DNA of 64,000 bases from Mycolicibacterium chlorophenolicum (lineage in GTDB: Bacteria > Actinomycetota > Actinomycetes > Mycobacteriales > Mycobacteriaceae). How positions within the stretch are numbered: the stretch's first letter is position 1; the number at the start of each line of letters is the position of its first letter. The notes below the pieces were generated by a model. The model was not told the origin of the DNA, ran no database searches, and saw only the letters and a program-made list of their open reading frames with translations. The translations under genes and the position numbers were made by a program. Shown here piece by piece: positions 41,801 to 50,422 of the stretch. Location: positions 739,785 through 803,784 of the forward strand of contig NZ_JYNL01000020.1 of assembly GCF_001044235.1 (NCBI RefSeq), read 5' to 3'.

Positions 41801-42994
41801 CTACACCCGGTAGTCGGCGAGGAGCCGCTTGCTGATGATGTTCTTCTGGATCTCGCTGGTTCCCTCGCCGATCAACAGGAACGGGGCGTCGCGCATCAGC
41901 CGTTCGATCTCGTACTCCTTGGAGTAGCCGTATCCGCCGTGGATCCGGAAGCTCTGCTGCGTCACCTCCGCGCACACCTCGCTGGCGAAGTACTTCGCCA
42001 TTCCGGCGGCGACGTCGTTGCGCTCCCCGGAGTCCTTGAGCCGGGCGGCGTTGACCATCATCAGATGAGCCGCCTCGACTTTCGTGGCCATCTCGGCCAG
42101 TTGGAACGCGATGGCCTGGTGCTCGGCGATCGGCTTGCCGAAGGTACTGCGCTGCTGGGCATAACGCGCGGCCAGCTCGAAGGCCCGGATGCCGACTCCG
42201 CAGGCCCGGGCGGCGACGTTCACCCGACCCACTTCGACGCCGTCCATCATCTGGGCGAAGCCCTGTCCCGGCGCGGCACCGAGGATGTCGGCCGCCGCGG
42301 CCCGGTACCCGTCGAAGACCATCTCGGTCGTGTCGACGCCCTTGTACCCGAGTTTGGCGAGCTTGCCCGGAATGGTCAGCCCGGGCGCCACTTCCCCGAA
42401 GCCCGTGGGCTTCTCGATCAGGAAGGCGGTCAGGTTGCGATGGGGCTTGTCCGCGCCCAGGTCGGTGCGCACCAGCGTGGCGACCAGGGTGGAACTCCCG
42501 CCGTTGGTCAGCCACATCTTCTGGCCGTCGATGGTGTAGGTGCCGTCGCCGTTGTCCGTGGCCCGGGTGCGGATGGCCGCGACGTCGGAACCCAGCTCGG
42601 GCTCGGACATCGAGAACGCGCCCCGGGTCTCGCCGGTGGCCATCCGCGGCAGGTGATGGCGCTTCTGCTCGTCGGTGCCGTGCTGACGGATCATGTAGGC
42701 GACGATGAAATGGGTGTTGATGACGCCCGAGACACTCATCCAGCCGCGCGCCAACTCCTCCACGCACAGCGCATAGGTCAGCAGGGATTCGCCGAGTCCG
42801 CCGTACTCCTCGGGGATCATCAGGCCGAACAGCCCCATCTCGCGCATGGCGTCGACGATGGCCTGCGGATAGGTGTCGGTGTGTTCGAGCTCCTGTGCGG
42901 CCGGAATGATCTCCTTGTCGACGAACTGCCGCACGGTGGCGATGATCTCGGTCTGGAACTCGGTGAGCCCGAGCGTCTGAGCGAGTTTGGTCAT
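41801..42994 (-). CDS. acyl-CoA dehydrogenase (FadE)
   Basis: 397 residues. FAD-dependent dehydrogenase: MSEPELGSDVAAI and MWLTNG bind substrate/FAD; RSTFGKPIAEHQAIAFQ; IHGGYGYSKEYEIER; catalytic Glu in LIGEGTSEIQ. It introduces the alpha-beta double bond into an acyl-CoA. Its ATG overlaps the thiolase stop by 4 nt (ATGA). Confidence 0.92.
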   Translation of the reverse strand: MTKLAQTLGLTEFQTEIIATVRQFVDKEIIPAAQELEHTDTYPQAIVDAMREMGLFGLMIPEEYGGLGESLLTYALCVEELARGWMSVSGVINTHFIVAYMIRQHGTDEQKRHHLPRMATGETRGAFSMSEPELGSDVAAIRTRATDNGDGTYTIDGQKMWLTNGGSSTLVATLVRTDLGADKPHRNLTAFLIEKPTGFGEVAPGLTIPGKLAKLGYKGVDTTEMVFDGYRAAAADILGAAPGQGFAQMMDGVEVGRVNVAARACGVGIRAFELAARYAQQRSTFGKPIAEHQAIAFQLAEMATKVEAAHLMMVNAARLKDSGERNDVAAGMAKYFASEVCAEVTQQSFRIHGGYGYSKEYEIERLMRDAPFLLIGEGTSEIQKNIISKRLLADYRV

Positions 42995-44205
42995 GCGTCC
43001 ACCCTTTCGAAGATCGCGGCCAGTCCCTGACCGCCGCCGATGCACATGGTCTCCAGTCCGTAGCGGCCCCGCCGACGGTGCAGTTCCCGCGCGAGTGTGG
43101 CGAGCATCCGGCCTCCTGTCGCGCCGACGGGATGCCCGAGCGAGATGCCCGAGCCGTGCACATTGGTGCGCTCCAGATCCTCTGCCGTGAAGGACCATTC
43201 GCGCATGCACGCGAGGGCCTGCGCCGCGAACGCCTCGTTCAGCTCGATGAGGTCCATGTCGGCGAGTTCGAGGCCGGCGTGGCGCAGCGCTGCCCGGGTT
43301 GCCGGCACCGGTCCGATCCCCATCACCTCGGGCGGCACACCGGCGACCGCCCACGAAACGAGCCGTACCAGCGGGGTGAGTCTGAGTTCCGCAGCCTTCT
43401 CCGGGGTGGTCACCAGGCACATCGAGGCCGCGTCGTTCTGTCCGCTGGAGTTTCCGGCGGTGACGGTGGCCTGCGGATCAGCTTTCAGCAGAACAGGTTT
43501 CAGCGCAGCGAGCTTCTCGACGGAGGTGTCGGCGCGCGGATGCTCGTCGGTGTCGACCAGGCTCTCGCCGGAGCGGCTGCGGACCGTCACGGGAACGATC
43601 GTCTCGGCGAGTAGGCCGTCGTTCTGGGCGGCGACCGCCCGCTGATGCGACCGCACGGCGAGCGCATCCTGCTCCTCCCGCGAGATGTCGTACCGGCGGC
43701 GCAGGTTCTCCGCGGTCTCGAGCATGCCGCCGGGTACCGGGTGATGTCTGCCGCCCGCGGTGGTCCGGCCGCGGGCCAGTCCGTCGTGCACGGTGATGCC
43801 GCCGCGCGGGGGTCCCCAGCGCATCTCGGTCGAGTGGAACACCACGTTGCTCATCGACTCCGCGCCGCCGGCGACCACGAGTTCCTGTGCGCCACTGCCG
43901 ATCTGCAGGCACGCCTGGATCACCGCCTGCAGTCCTGAGCCGCAACGCCGGTCGATCTGCATCCCGGGCACCGTGACGGGCAACCCGGCATCGAGCGCGA
44001 TGACCCGGCCGATGGCCGGCGCCTCCATGCTGGGGTAGCAGTGCCCGACGATCACGTCCTGCACGGCCTCGGGCGCCACACCGGTCCGCTCGAGCAGCCC
44101 CTGCAGCGCGGCGACGCCGAGGTCGACGGCGGTCAGGTCACAGAACATGCCGCCGTAACGACCGATCGGCGTGCGGACCGGCTCGCAGATCACCGCCTCC
44201 CGCAT
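42991..44205 (-). CDS. thiolase, second of cluster
   Basis: 404 residues. Catalytic Cys in DRRCGSGLQAVIQ near 90; LNEAFAAQAL; GHPVGATGGRM; CIGGGQGLA. Its ATG shares one base with the preceding SDR stop (TGATG), and it overlaps fadE by 4 nt, so SDR-thiolase-fadE-gntR are read as one unit. Confidence 0.92.
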   Translation of the reverse strand: MREAVICEPVRTPIGRYGGMFCDLTAVDLGVAALQGLLERTGVAPEAVQDVIVGHCYPSMEAPAIGRVIALDAGLPVTVPGMQIDRRCGSGLQAVIQACLQIGSGAQELVVAGGAESMSNVVFHSTEMRWGPPRGGITVHDGLARGRTTAGGRHHPVPGGMLETAENLRRRYDISREEQDALAVRSHQRAVAAQNDGLLAETIVPVTVRSRSGESLVDTDEHPRADTSVEKLAALKPVLLKADPQATVTAGNSSGQNDAASMCLVTTPEKAAELRLTPLVRLVSWAVAGVPPEVMGIGPVPATRAALRHAGLELADMDLIELNEAFAAQALACMREWSFTAEDLERTNVHGSGISLGHPVGATGGRMLATLARELHRRRGRYGLETMCIGGGQGLAAIFERVDA

Positions 44206-44954
44206 CAGAGGTGGCGCCCGCCGGTGATCTCGAGGACGGTGCCCGTCATGTACGAGGACAGGTCGGAGGCCAGGAACAGCGCGACCTTGGCCACCTCGTC
44301 GGGTTCCCCGGCGCGCCCCATCGGCACCTCGGCCACCTTGGAGTCCCAAATGCGTTGCGGCATGGCCTCGGTCATCGCCGAACGGATCAGCCCGGGCTGG
44401 ATGGCGTTGACCCGCACGCCGAGATAGGCGAGTTCCTTGGCGGCCGCCTTCGTCATCCCGACGATGCCGGCCTTGGCGGCCGAGTAGTTCGTCTGCCCGA
44501 CCATGCCGACCTTGCCGGAGATGGAGGACATGTTCACGATCGCCCCGCGCTTGTTCTCCCGCATCACCGCCGCCGCGGCCCGCAGGCCGTTCCACGTGCC
44601 CTTCAGATGCACCGCGATCACCTGGTCGAACTGCTCCTCGGTCATCTTGCGCATGGTGGCGTCCCGGGTGATGCCTGCGTTGTTGACCATGATGTCCAGA
44701 CCGCCGAAGTGCTCGGTCGCGGCCGCGACCAGCGCGTCGACCTCCCGGGAGTCCGTCACGTCGCAGCGCACCGCGCGTGCGACGTCGTCGCCTCCGAGGG
44801 AGTCGGCCGCCGCCTGGGTCGCGTCGAGGTTCACATCGCCGAGAACCACCCGGGCGCCCTCGTCGACGAACCGTTGCGCGATGGCGAGACCCAAGCCCTG
44901 CGCTCCCCCGGTGACCACCGCGGTCTGACCAGCCAGTAGTGCCACTGCATCCAT
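44205..44954 (-). CDS. SDR, FabG-like 3-hydroxyacyl-CoA dehydrogenase
   Basis: 249 residues from the ATG at 44954 (GAGGTGAGG upstream). [12 protein letters not shown], Ser in [22 protein letters not shown]. It is the first gene of the operon, close to the GntR operator. Confidence 0.91.
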   Translation of the reverse strand: MDAVALLAGQTAVVTGGAQGLGLAIAQRFVDEGARVVLGDVNLDATQAAADSLGGDDVARAVRCDVTDSREVDALVAAATEHFGGLDIMVNNAGITRDATMRKMTEEQFDQVIAVHLKGTWNGLRAAAAVMRENKRGAIVNMSSISGKVGMVGQTNYSAAKAGIVGMTKAAAKELAYLGVRVNAIQPGLIRSAMTEAMPQRIWDSKVAEVPMGRAGEPDEVAKVALFLASDLSSYMTGTVLEITGGRHL

Positions 44955-44984
44955 CCTCACCTCGTCGGGACCTGATCGGGGCTC

Positions 44985-45003
44985 ATCGTATTTCATATAC
45001 GAT
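44985..45003. promoter_or_regulatory. GntR-type operator between divergent SDR and fadE
   Basis: ATCGTAT-N5-ATACGAT, perfect 7+7 repeat; the form T-x-GT-N-AC-x-A is that of FadR/GntR operators. It covers the divergent promoter, 31 bp from the SDR start and 37 bp from the fadE start. Confidence 0.7.
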
Positions 45004-45039
45004 ATTTGCGGTCAGCACCCCTGTGAGGAGGACACTGCG

Positions 45040-46212
45040 ATGAGCACCCCCGAAGTCAGCGATGAGGACTTCCGCGAGATCCTGGCGCAGACCCGGCACT
45101 TCGTCCGCACCGCCGTCGTCCCCCGCGAGCAGGAGATCCTCTCCGACGACCGCGTGCCCGACGACCTGCGTGAGCAGGTCAAGAAGATGGGCCTGTTCGG
45201 GTACGCCATCCCCCAGGAGTGGGGCGGCCTCGGCCTGGACCTCGCGCAGGACGTCGAACTCGCGATGGAACTCGGCTACACCTCGCTTGCTCTGCGCTCG
45301 ATGTTCGGCACGAACAACGGCATCGCGGGACAGGTCCTCGTCGGCTACGGCACCGAGGAACAGAAGTCCACGTGGCTGGAGCGCATCGCCACCGGTGACG
45401 TCGTCGCATCGTTCGCGCTGACCGAACCGGGCGCCGGATCGAATCCATCGGGGTTGCGCACCAAGGCGGTTCGAGATGGCGACGGGTGGATCATCAACGG
45501 CAGCAAGCAGTACATCACCAACGCGCCCACGGCGGATCTGTTCGTGACGTTCGCCCGGACCCGCCCGGCCGATGCCGACGGCGCCGGCATCGCGGTGTTC
45601 CTGGTCCCCGCCGACACGGCCGGTGTCGCCGTGGGAGCCAAGGACAAGAAGATGGGACAGGAAGGCGCCTGGACCGCCGATGTCACGTTCACCGACGTCC
45701 GCGTCGGTCAGAACGCGCTGGTCGGCGGCGCCGAGGACATCGGCTACCGGGCGGCGCTGACCTCCCTGGCCCGCGGCCGGGTGCACATCGCGGCGCTCGC
45801 GGTGGGCACCGCCCAGCGTGCCCTCGACGAATCGGTGGCCTACGCCGCGACCGCGACGCAGGGCGGCACACCGATCGGGGATTTCCAGTTGGTGCAGGCG
45901 ATGCTCGCCGACCAGCAGACCGGGGTGATGGCGGGCCGCGCGCTGGTGCGCGACACCGCCCGGCTGTGGATCACCGGCGAGGACCGCAGGCTCGCCCCCT
46001 CGGCCGCGAAGCTGTTCTGCACCGAGATGGTGGGCCGCGTGGCCGATCTCGCCGTTCAGATCCACGGCGGCGCCGGCTACATGCGCGACGTCCCGGTGGA
46101 GCGCATCTATCGGGACGTGCGCCTACTCCGGCTCTACGAGGGCACCAGCGAGATCCAGCGGCTCATCATCGGAGGCGGTCTGGCGAAGGCCGCCAAGGCA
46201 ACTCAGCGGTGA
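45040..46212 (+). CDS. acyl-CoA dehydrogenase (FadE)
   Basis: 390 residues, GAGGAGG 8 nt before the ATG. FALTEPGAGSNPSGLRTKA, SKQYITNA, IHGGAGYMRDVPVERIYRD, catalytic Glu in LYEGTSEIQRL. It is the divergent arm of the cluster. Confidence 0.92.
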   Translation: MSTPEVSDEDFREILAQTRHFVRTAVVPREQEILSDDRVPDDLREQVKKMGLFGYAIPQEWGGLGLDLAQDVELAMELGYTSLALRSMFGTNNGIAGQVLVGYGTEEQKSTWLERIATGDVVASFALTEPGAGSNPSGLRTKAVRDGDGWIINGSKQYITNAPTADLFVTFARTRPADADGAGIAVFLVPADTAGVAVGAKDKKMGQEGAWTADVTFTDVRVGQNALVGGAEDIGYRAALTSLARGRVHIAALAVGTAQRALDESVAYAATATQGGTPIGDFQLVQAMLADQQTGVMAGRALVRDTARLWITGEDRRLAPSAAKLFCTEMVGRVADLAVQIHGGAGYMRDVPVERIYRDVRLLRLYEGTSEIQRLIIGGGLAKAAKATQR

Positions 46213-46230
46213 CCGGACGGACCCGACGGG

Positions 46231-46683
46231 TCAGCCGATGAAACGCACGATGGATTCGGCGATCGCCGCGGGCTTCTCCGATCCCTCGATCTCCACGGTC
46301 GTGCTCACCGTGGCCTGCACGGCGTTCTCGAGCTGACTGACGGCCGAGATGACGGCGCGCGCCCGCAACCGTGCTCCGACCCGCACCGGCGTGATGAACC
46401 GGACCTTGTTGTATCCGTAGTTGATCGCCATCGCGACGTTGTCCACGGTGTAGAGCTGATGCGTGAAGTGAGGAAGCAGCGACAGGGTCAGCAGCCCGTG
46501 CGCGATGGTGCCGCCGAAAGGTCCACCGGCCGCCCGCTCGGGGTCGACGTGGATCCACTGATGGTCGTCGGTGGCGTCTGCGAACAGGTTGACGCGCTCC
46601 TGCGTGATCTCGAGCCACTCGGTGGGGCCGAGCTGGGTGCCCTCGGCTGCCACGAACTCGGTTAGATCGTTGAATTTCTTCAC
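46231..46683 (-). CDS. MaoC-like (R)-enoyl-CoA hydratase, HtdZ-like
   Basis: 150 residues from a GTG at 46683 with AAGGAG about 7 nt upstream. Single hot-dog domain; hydratase 2 motif FADATDDHQWIHVDPERA with Asp and His, then INYGYNKVRFITPVRVG. Very close to what I recall of Rv0130 (HtdZ). It hydrates trans-2-enoyl-CoA. Convergent with fadE at 46212. Confidence 0.9.
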   Translation of the reverse strand: MKKFNDLTEFVAAEGTQLGPTEWLEITQERVNLFADATDDHQWIHVDPERAAGGPFGGTIAHGLLTLSLLPHFTHQLYTVDNVAMAINYGYNKVRFITPVRVGARLRARAVISAVSQLENAVQATVSTTVEIEGSEKPAAIAESIVRFIG

Positions 46684-47519
46684 CAGTGTCTCCTTCGACG
46701 CGCCGTCACGTGCGGTCCTCACAGTGCCACAGCGGTCCTTCGCGTCCGCACCGATGGCGAACACGGCGCGCGAACGTGACACATCATGCCGTCGTTCCTC
46801 CCGCAGTCGACCGTCAGGAATGGTTGTGCCATTTCGTTGCTCGCGCCCTCCGATCGCGCCGCCGACATAAGCGCTGCCTCGGATCGCGAATTGCATTCTC
46901 ATTCGCTCGCATTATCGCGGAAATGGCGCGTATTCGTCAGCGATATTCACGCGCCTGTGCAGATTTGGCAAACCCACTTCCCATTGATTCCATTGATCAA
47001 ATCGTTGCCGGGCGTCTTCCCGACGCGCGCGCTCCTGCACGACTGGCGACCGCGACGGCGGCCCGCGACGGCCCGCGGCAGCTCCGCGGGCGCCGCATTG
47101 CCCGACCCGAGCGCGCGCCGACCGAACCGGCAGGTTACCGGGGGGTAACCGATGGGGCCGACGGCGTCGAGCGCTGATCACGCAGGCCGAGCGGCCCCCG
47201 CGGGGGGCGCCGGGAGCAAAGATCAGGACGCTTATGGAACCGGCGGCCGAACCGCCGCCGCGGGGCCTTGCGAGTTCGCCGTGGCTACCACATCCCGTTT
47301 ATGACCTGCATCAACCGGGAAGTCCGAGATTGCCATTGCGATCGCGAGCGAGATCGTGACCAGATCGTTACCGTTCCGGAGACCTGAATTCCCGGTCGAG
47401 TTGCCTTCGCTAGCTGGAATTCCTGTGAGTGAGGGCGAGATACTCATCAATGTGCACGTTATTGCACGCCCCGCGCAGTACCCGCCCCCGCCATTGCGCT
47501 GCCCGACGAATGGACGAAA
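46684..47519. other. 836-bp intergenic region, AT-richer, no supported gene
   Basis: The MaoC promoter lies at its left end. From about 46860 to 47010 and 47260 to 47480 the GC content drops well below the surroundings. I see no reading frame with start, coding bias and family resemblance. Two inverted repeats precede the GNAT-like gene: GAATTCC / GGAATTC (around 47387-47421) and GTGCA-N6-TGCAC (47452-47467). Confidence 0.6.
47452..47467. promoter_or_regulatory. inverted repeat upstream of GNAT-like gene
   Basis: GTGCA-N6-TGCAC, 52 bp before the ATG at 47520. Candidate operator. Confidence 0.35.
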
Positions 47520-48278
47520 ATGACCTTCCCCCAGTTCGCGTTTGCTGACGACGACACCTCCCGCCTGGACGCCAGCCCGCACTATTGGGACCCGGCCACG
47601 GAATGCACCATCGTTTACGCGCGCCCGTCGGTGGAGCGGGAGCTGTGGGCCGATTACATCGACGGCGCATTTCACAGCTACCAACAGCAAGGCATCGGTA
47701 CCGCCATCGACGTCGACGCGTTGCGCCGCGGGGACGACACCGCTCTTTTCGCCGCATGCGTCAATCGAGCGGGCCGAGTCGTGGGCGGACTGCGTGCCAA
47801 AGGTCCGTATAAGTCGGTCGACGAGTGCCACGCAATCGAGGAATGGGCGGGCCAGCCGGGCGAGAGCGCGGTGCGCAAGATGGTGGCCGACCGCTTGCCG
47901 TTCGGCGTGGCGGAGATGAAGACGGCGTGGGTGACCGACGACGTCGAGGAGAGTCGCCGGTTGACGAACGCCATCGCCCGCACCCCGCTGCATGCGATGG
48001 ATCTGCTCGGCATCCAGTTCATCGTGGCGACCGCGGCGTCGTATGTGCTGAAGCGATGGCTGTCCTCGGGCGGTGTGCTGGCCACCAAGATCCCGGCGAC
48101 CCCATATCCCGATGTGCGGTACCAGACGCGGCTGGCGTGGTGGGACCGCCTGACGTTCGCCAATCACGCTCATCCGCGTCAGCTCGCCGCGTTCCTCGCC
48201 GACCAGCGCGGCATGATGCCGCCGGCTGCCGACGCCGATGAGCTCGCCGTCGGAGCCGGCGCGTGGCAGCGGGGATGA
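47520..48278 (+). CDS. GNAT-like protein, possibly N-acyl-amino-acid synthase (FeeM/LuxI-like)
   Basis: 252 residues. The order resembles the acyl-homoserine-lactone/FeeM fold: an opening strand TIVYARP, a helical region with YIDGAFHSYQQQGIG, an acidic turn (IDVDALRRGDD), strands LFAACVNRAGRVVGGLRA, then FGVAEMKTAWV and a long helix. No close family is certain to me. It overlaps the E1/nitroreductase gene by ATGA. If correct, it would condense an acyl-ACP or acyl-CoA with an amino compound. Confidence 0.5.
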   Translation: MTFPQFAFADDDTSRLDASPHYWDPATECTIVYARPSVERELWADYIDGAFHSYQQQGIGTAIDVDALRRGDDTALFAACVNRAGRVVGGLRAKGPYKSVDECHAIEEWAGQPGESAVRKMVADRLPFGVAEMKTAWVTDDVEESRRLTNAIARTPLHAMDLLGIQFIVATAASYVLKRWLSSGGVLATKIPATPYPDVRYQTRLAWWDRLTFANHAHPRQLAAFLADQRGMMPPAADADELAVGAGAWQRG

Positions 48279-50401
48279 CCGACGTCCACACCGCCACCGT
48301 CTTCGACACCACGATCCCCGGCGACGCCGCGCGGCTGGCCGAGCTGCGCCGTGACCCGGGGACCGAGATCGTCGACACCGTGGCGCAGCAGCGCGCGGAG
48401 CTGGCTGCCCTGCGCCCGGCCGTCGCCGCCGACATCGCCGAGGAGCCGCCCCGGTGGGCGTACTACCCGTGGCGTCGCACGGTGGCCGCAGTCCTGGGCC
48501 CCCGCGCGTACCGTCTGCTGCGCCTCGACCGCAATCGCAACCTCATCGCACCCGACGAACTCGACGTCCTCGCGCGCCTGCGCGTCGGCGTCGTCGGCCT
48601 GAGCGTCGGACACGCCATCGCCCACACGCTGGCCACCCAGGGCCTGTGCGGGGAACTCCGCCTGGCCGACTTCGATCAGATCGACTTGTCGAACCTGAAC
48701 CGGGTCCCGGCGACCGTGCTCGACGTGGGCGTGAACAAGGCGGTGGTGTGCGCCCGGCGCCTGGCCGAACTGGACCCGTATCTGCCTGTCACCGTGGAAC
48801 CGGCCGGACTCACCGCCGACACCGTCGACGGCTTCCTCGACGGGCTCGACGTCCTCGTCGAGGAGTGCGACTCGCTCGACGCAAAGGTGCTGGTGCGCAC
48901 CGCGGCGCGGGCACGGGGCATTCCGGTGCTGATGGCGACCAGCAGCGGTGGCCTGCTCGACGTCGAACGGTTCGACGCCGAGCCCACCCGACCGGTACTG
49001 CACGGACTGCTGGGCGACATCGACGCCGCCCAGCTGGCGGGACTGAGCACCAAGGAGAAGGTGCCCCGGGTGCTGCGGGTGATCGATGCGGCCACCCTGC
49101 CGTCCCGGATGGCGGCCTCGCTCGTCGAGGTCGGTTCGACCTTGACGACGTGGCCGCAGCTGTCCTCCGAGGTGGCGGTCGGCGCCGCGTCGGTCGCCGA
49201 AGCGGTCCGCCGGATCGGACTCGGCGAACCGCTGCCGTCGGGCCGGGTCCGGATCGACATTCCCGCGCTGTTGGACGGGATCACCGAGCCCGAGGATCAG
49301 GGGCGCCCGCAGGACGCGGCGCCGGCCGGCCGGGGCCCACGGCCGGCCGAGGACGTGATCGCTGCCGTCGCCGATGCCGCCGGGCGCGCACCCTCGGGCG
49401 GCAACAGTCAGCCCTGGCGCATCGAGGAACGTCCGGACGCGGTGAGCATTCATCTCGACCCGGCGCTCACGTCGGCCATGGACGTGGGGTTCCGCGGGAG
49501 CGCTGTCGCCGTGGGGGCCGCGGTGTTCAACGCGCGGGTCGCCGCGGCGGCGCGCGGACACCGCGCCCACGTCGAGTTCCGGGCGGGCGACGAGCGGTAC
49601 CCGCTGAGTGCCGACGTGACGCTGGCCGCCGGCGACCACGATCCGCGGCTGGCCGGTCTCTTCGACGCGATGCGGCGGCGGGAGACCAACAGGCACCAGG
49701 GCACCCGCACCGCCCTCGAGGACCGCACCGTCGCCGCGCTGACCGCGGCCGCCGAGACCGAGGGCGCACGGCTACGGCTGCTGACCGATCCGCAGGACCT
49801 CAGCGGAGCGGCCTCCCTTCTCTCGGCGGCGGATCGGATCCGCTACCTGACCCCGATGCTGCACGCGCAGATGTTCGACGAACTGCGGTGGCCCGGGGAT
49901 CCGCGTCCGGACACCGGCATCGACGTGCGCAGCCTCGAGCTCGACGACGCCGACGTGGTGCTGCTCGACATCCTGCGCCGCGGCGACGTGATGGATCACC
50001 TCGCGCGCTGGGACGCCGGTGGCGCGCTCGGCGAGGACAGCTTCACAAAGGTGGCCGCCGCCGCGGCGCTCGGCGTCGTGACGGTCGAGGGCCGTTCCCT
50101 GGCCGATTACGCGCGCGCAGGATCGGCGGTGGAGGCGGTGTGGATCGAGGCGCAGGAGCAGGGGCTGGGCGTCCAGCCGGTCTCCCCGGTGTTTCTCTAT
50201 GCAACCGACCGGCAGGAGTTCACCGCGCTGTCGCCCCGCTTCGCCGATGCGCTCGTCGACCTGCAATACACTTTCCGGAAGTTGGTATCCGCGCACGCCG
50301 AGGAATCACTGGCCTTGGTCCTGAGGCTCTCCCGGGCACCGAGCCCGTCGGTGACGAGTCGGCGTCGCGGCGAGGGGGAACACTCATCACCGATGACCTG
50401 A
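48275..50401 (+). CDS. moeY: E1-like (ThiF) adenylating domain fused to nitroreductase domain
   Basis: 708 residues from the ATG at 48275. Residues 100-320 are E1-like: nucleotide loop GVVGLSVGH (105-113), Asp132-x-Asp134, NLNR (140-143), DVGVNK (150-155), and EECDSLDAK. The catalytic Cys region reads MATSSGG, so it may adenylate without forming a thioester; no CxxC zinc pairs. Residues 355-690 are a nitroreductase domain (RAPSGGNSQPWRI). It matches the make-up of M. tuberculosis Rv1355c, named moeY; that name implies molybdopterin synthesis, which I do not think the sequence supports. It lies between the GNAT-like and GGDEF-EAL genes. Confidence 0.82.
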   Translation: MTDVHTATVFDTTIPGDAARLAELRRDPGTEIVDTVAQQRAELAALRPAVAADIAEEPPRWAYYPWRRTVAAVLGPRAYRLLRLDRNRNLIAPDELDVLARLRVGVVGLSVGHAIAHTLATQGLCGELRLADFDQIDLSNLNRVPATVLDVGVNKAVVCARRLAELDPYLPVTVEPAGLTADTVDGFLDGLDVLVEECDSLDAKVLVRTAARARGIPVLMATSSGGLLDVERFDAEPTRPVLHGLLGDIDAAQLAGLSTKEKVPRVLRVIDAATLPSRMAASLVEVGSTLTTWPQLSSEVAVGAASVAEAVRRIGLGEPLPSGRVRIDIPALLDGITEPEDQGRPQDAAPAGRGPRPAEDVIAAVADAAGRAPSGGNSQPWRIEERPDAVSIHLDPALTSAMDVGFRGSAVAVGAAVFNARVAAAARGHRAHVEFRAGDERYPLSADVTLAAGDHDPRLAGLFDAMRRRETNRHQGTRTALEDRTVAALTAAAETEGARLRLLTDPQDLSGAASLLSAADRIRYLTPMLHAQMFDELRWPGDPRPDTGIDVRSLELDDADVVLLDILRRGDVMDHLARWDAGGALGEDSFTKVAAAAALGVVTVEGRSLADYARAGSAVEAVWIEAQEQGLGVQPVSPVFLYATDRQEFTALSPRFADALVDLQYTFRKLVSAHAEESLALVLRLSRAPSPSVTSRRRGEGEHSSPMT

Positions 50402-50422
50402 TGCGGATACGGAGCGAGTCGC

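Noticed and set aside
46786..47148. short plus-strand frame in the 836-bp gap
   Set aside because: No start signal, Pro/Arg-rich tail, no family likeness.
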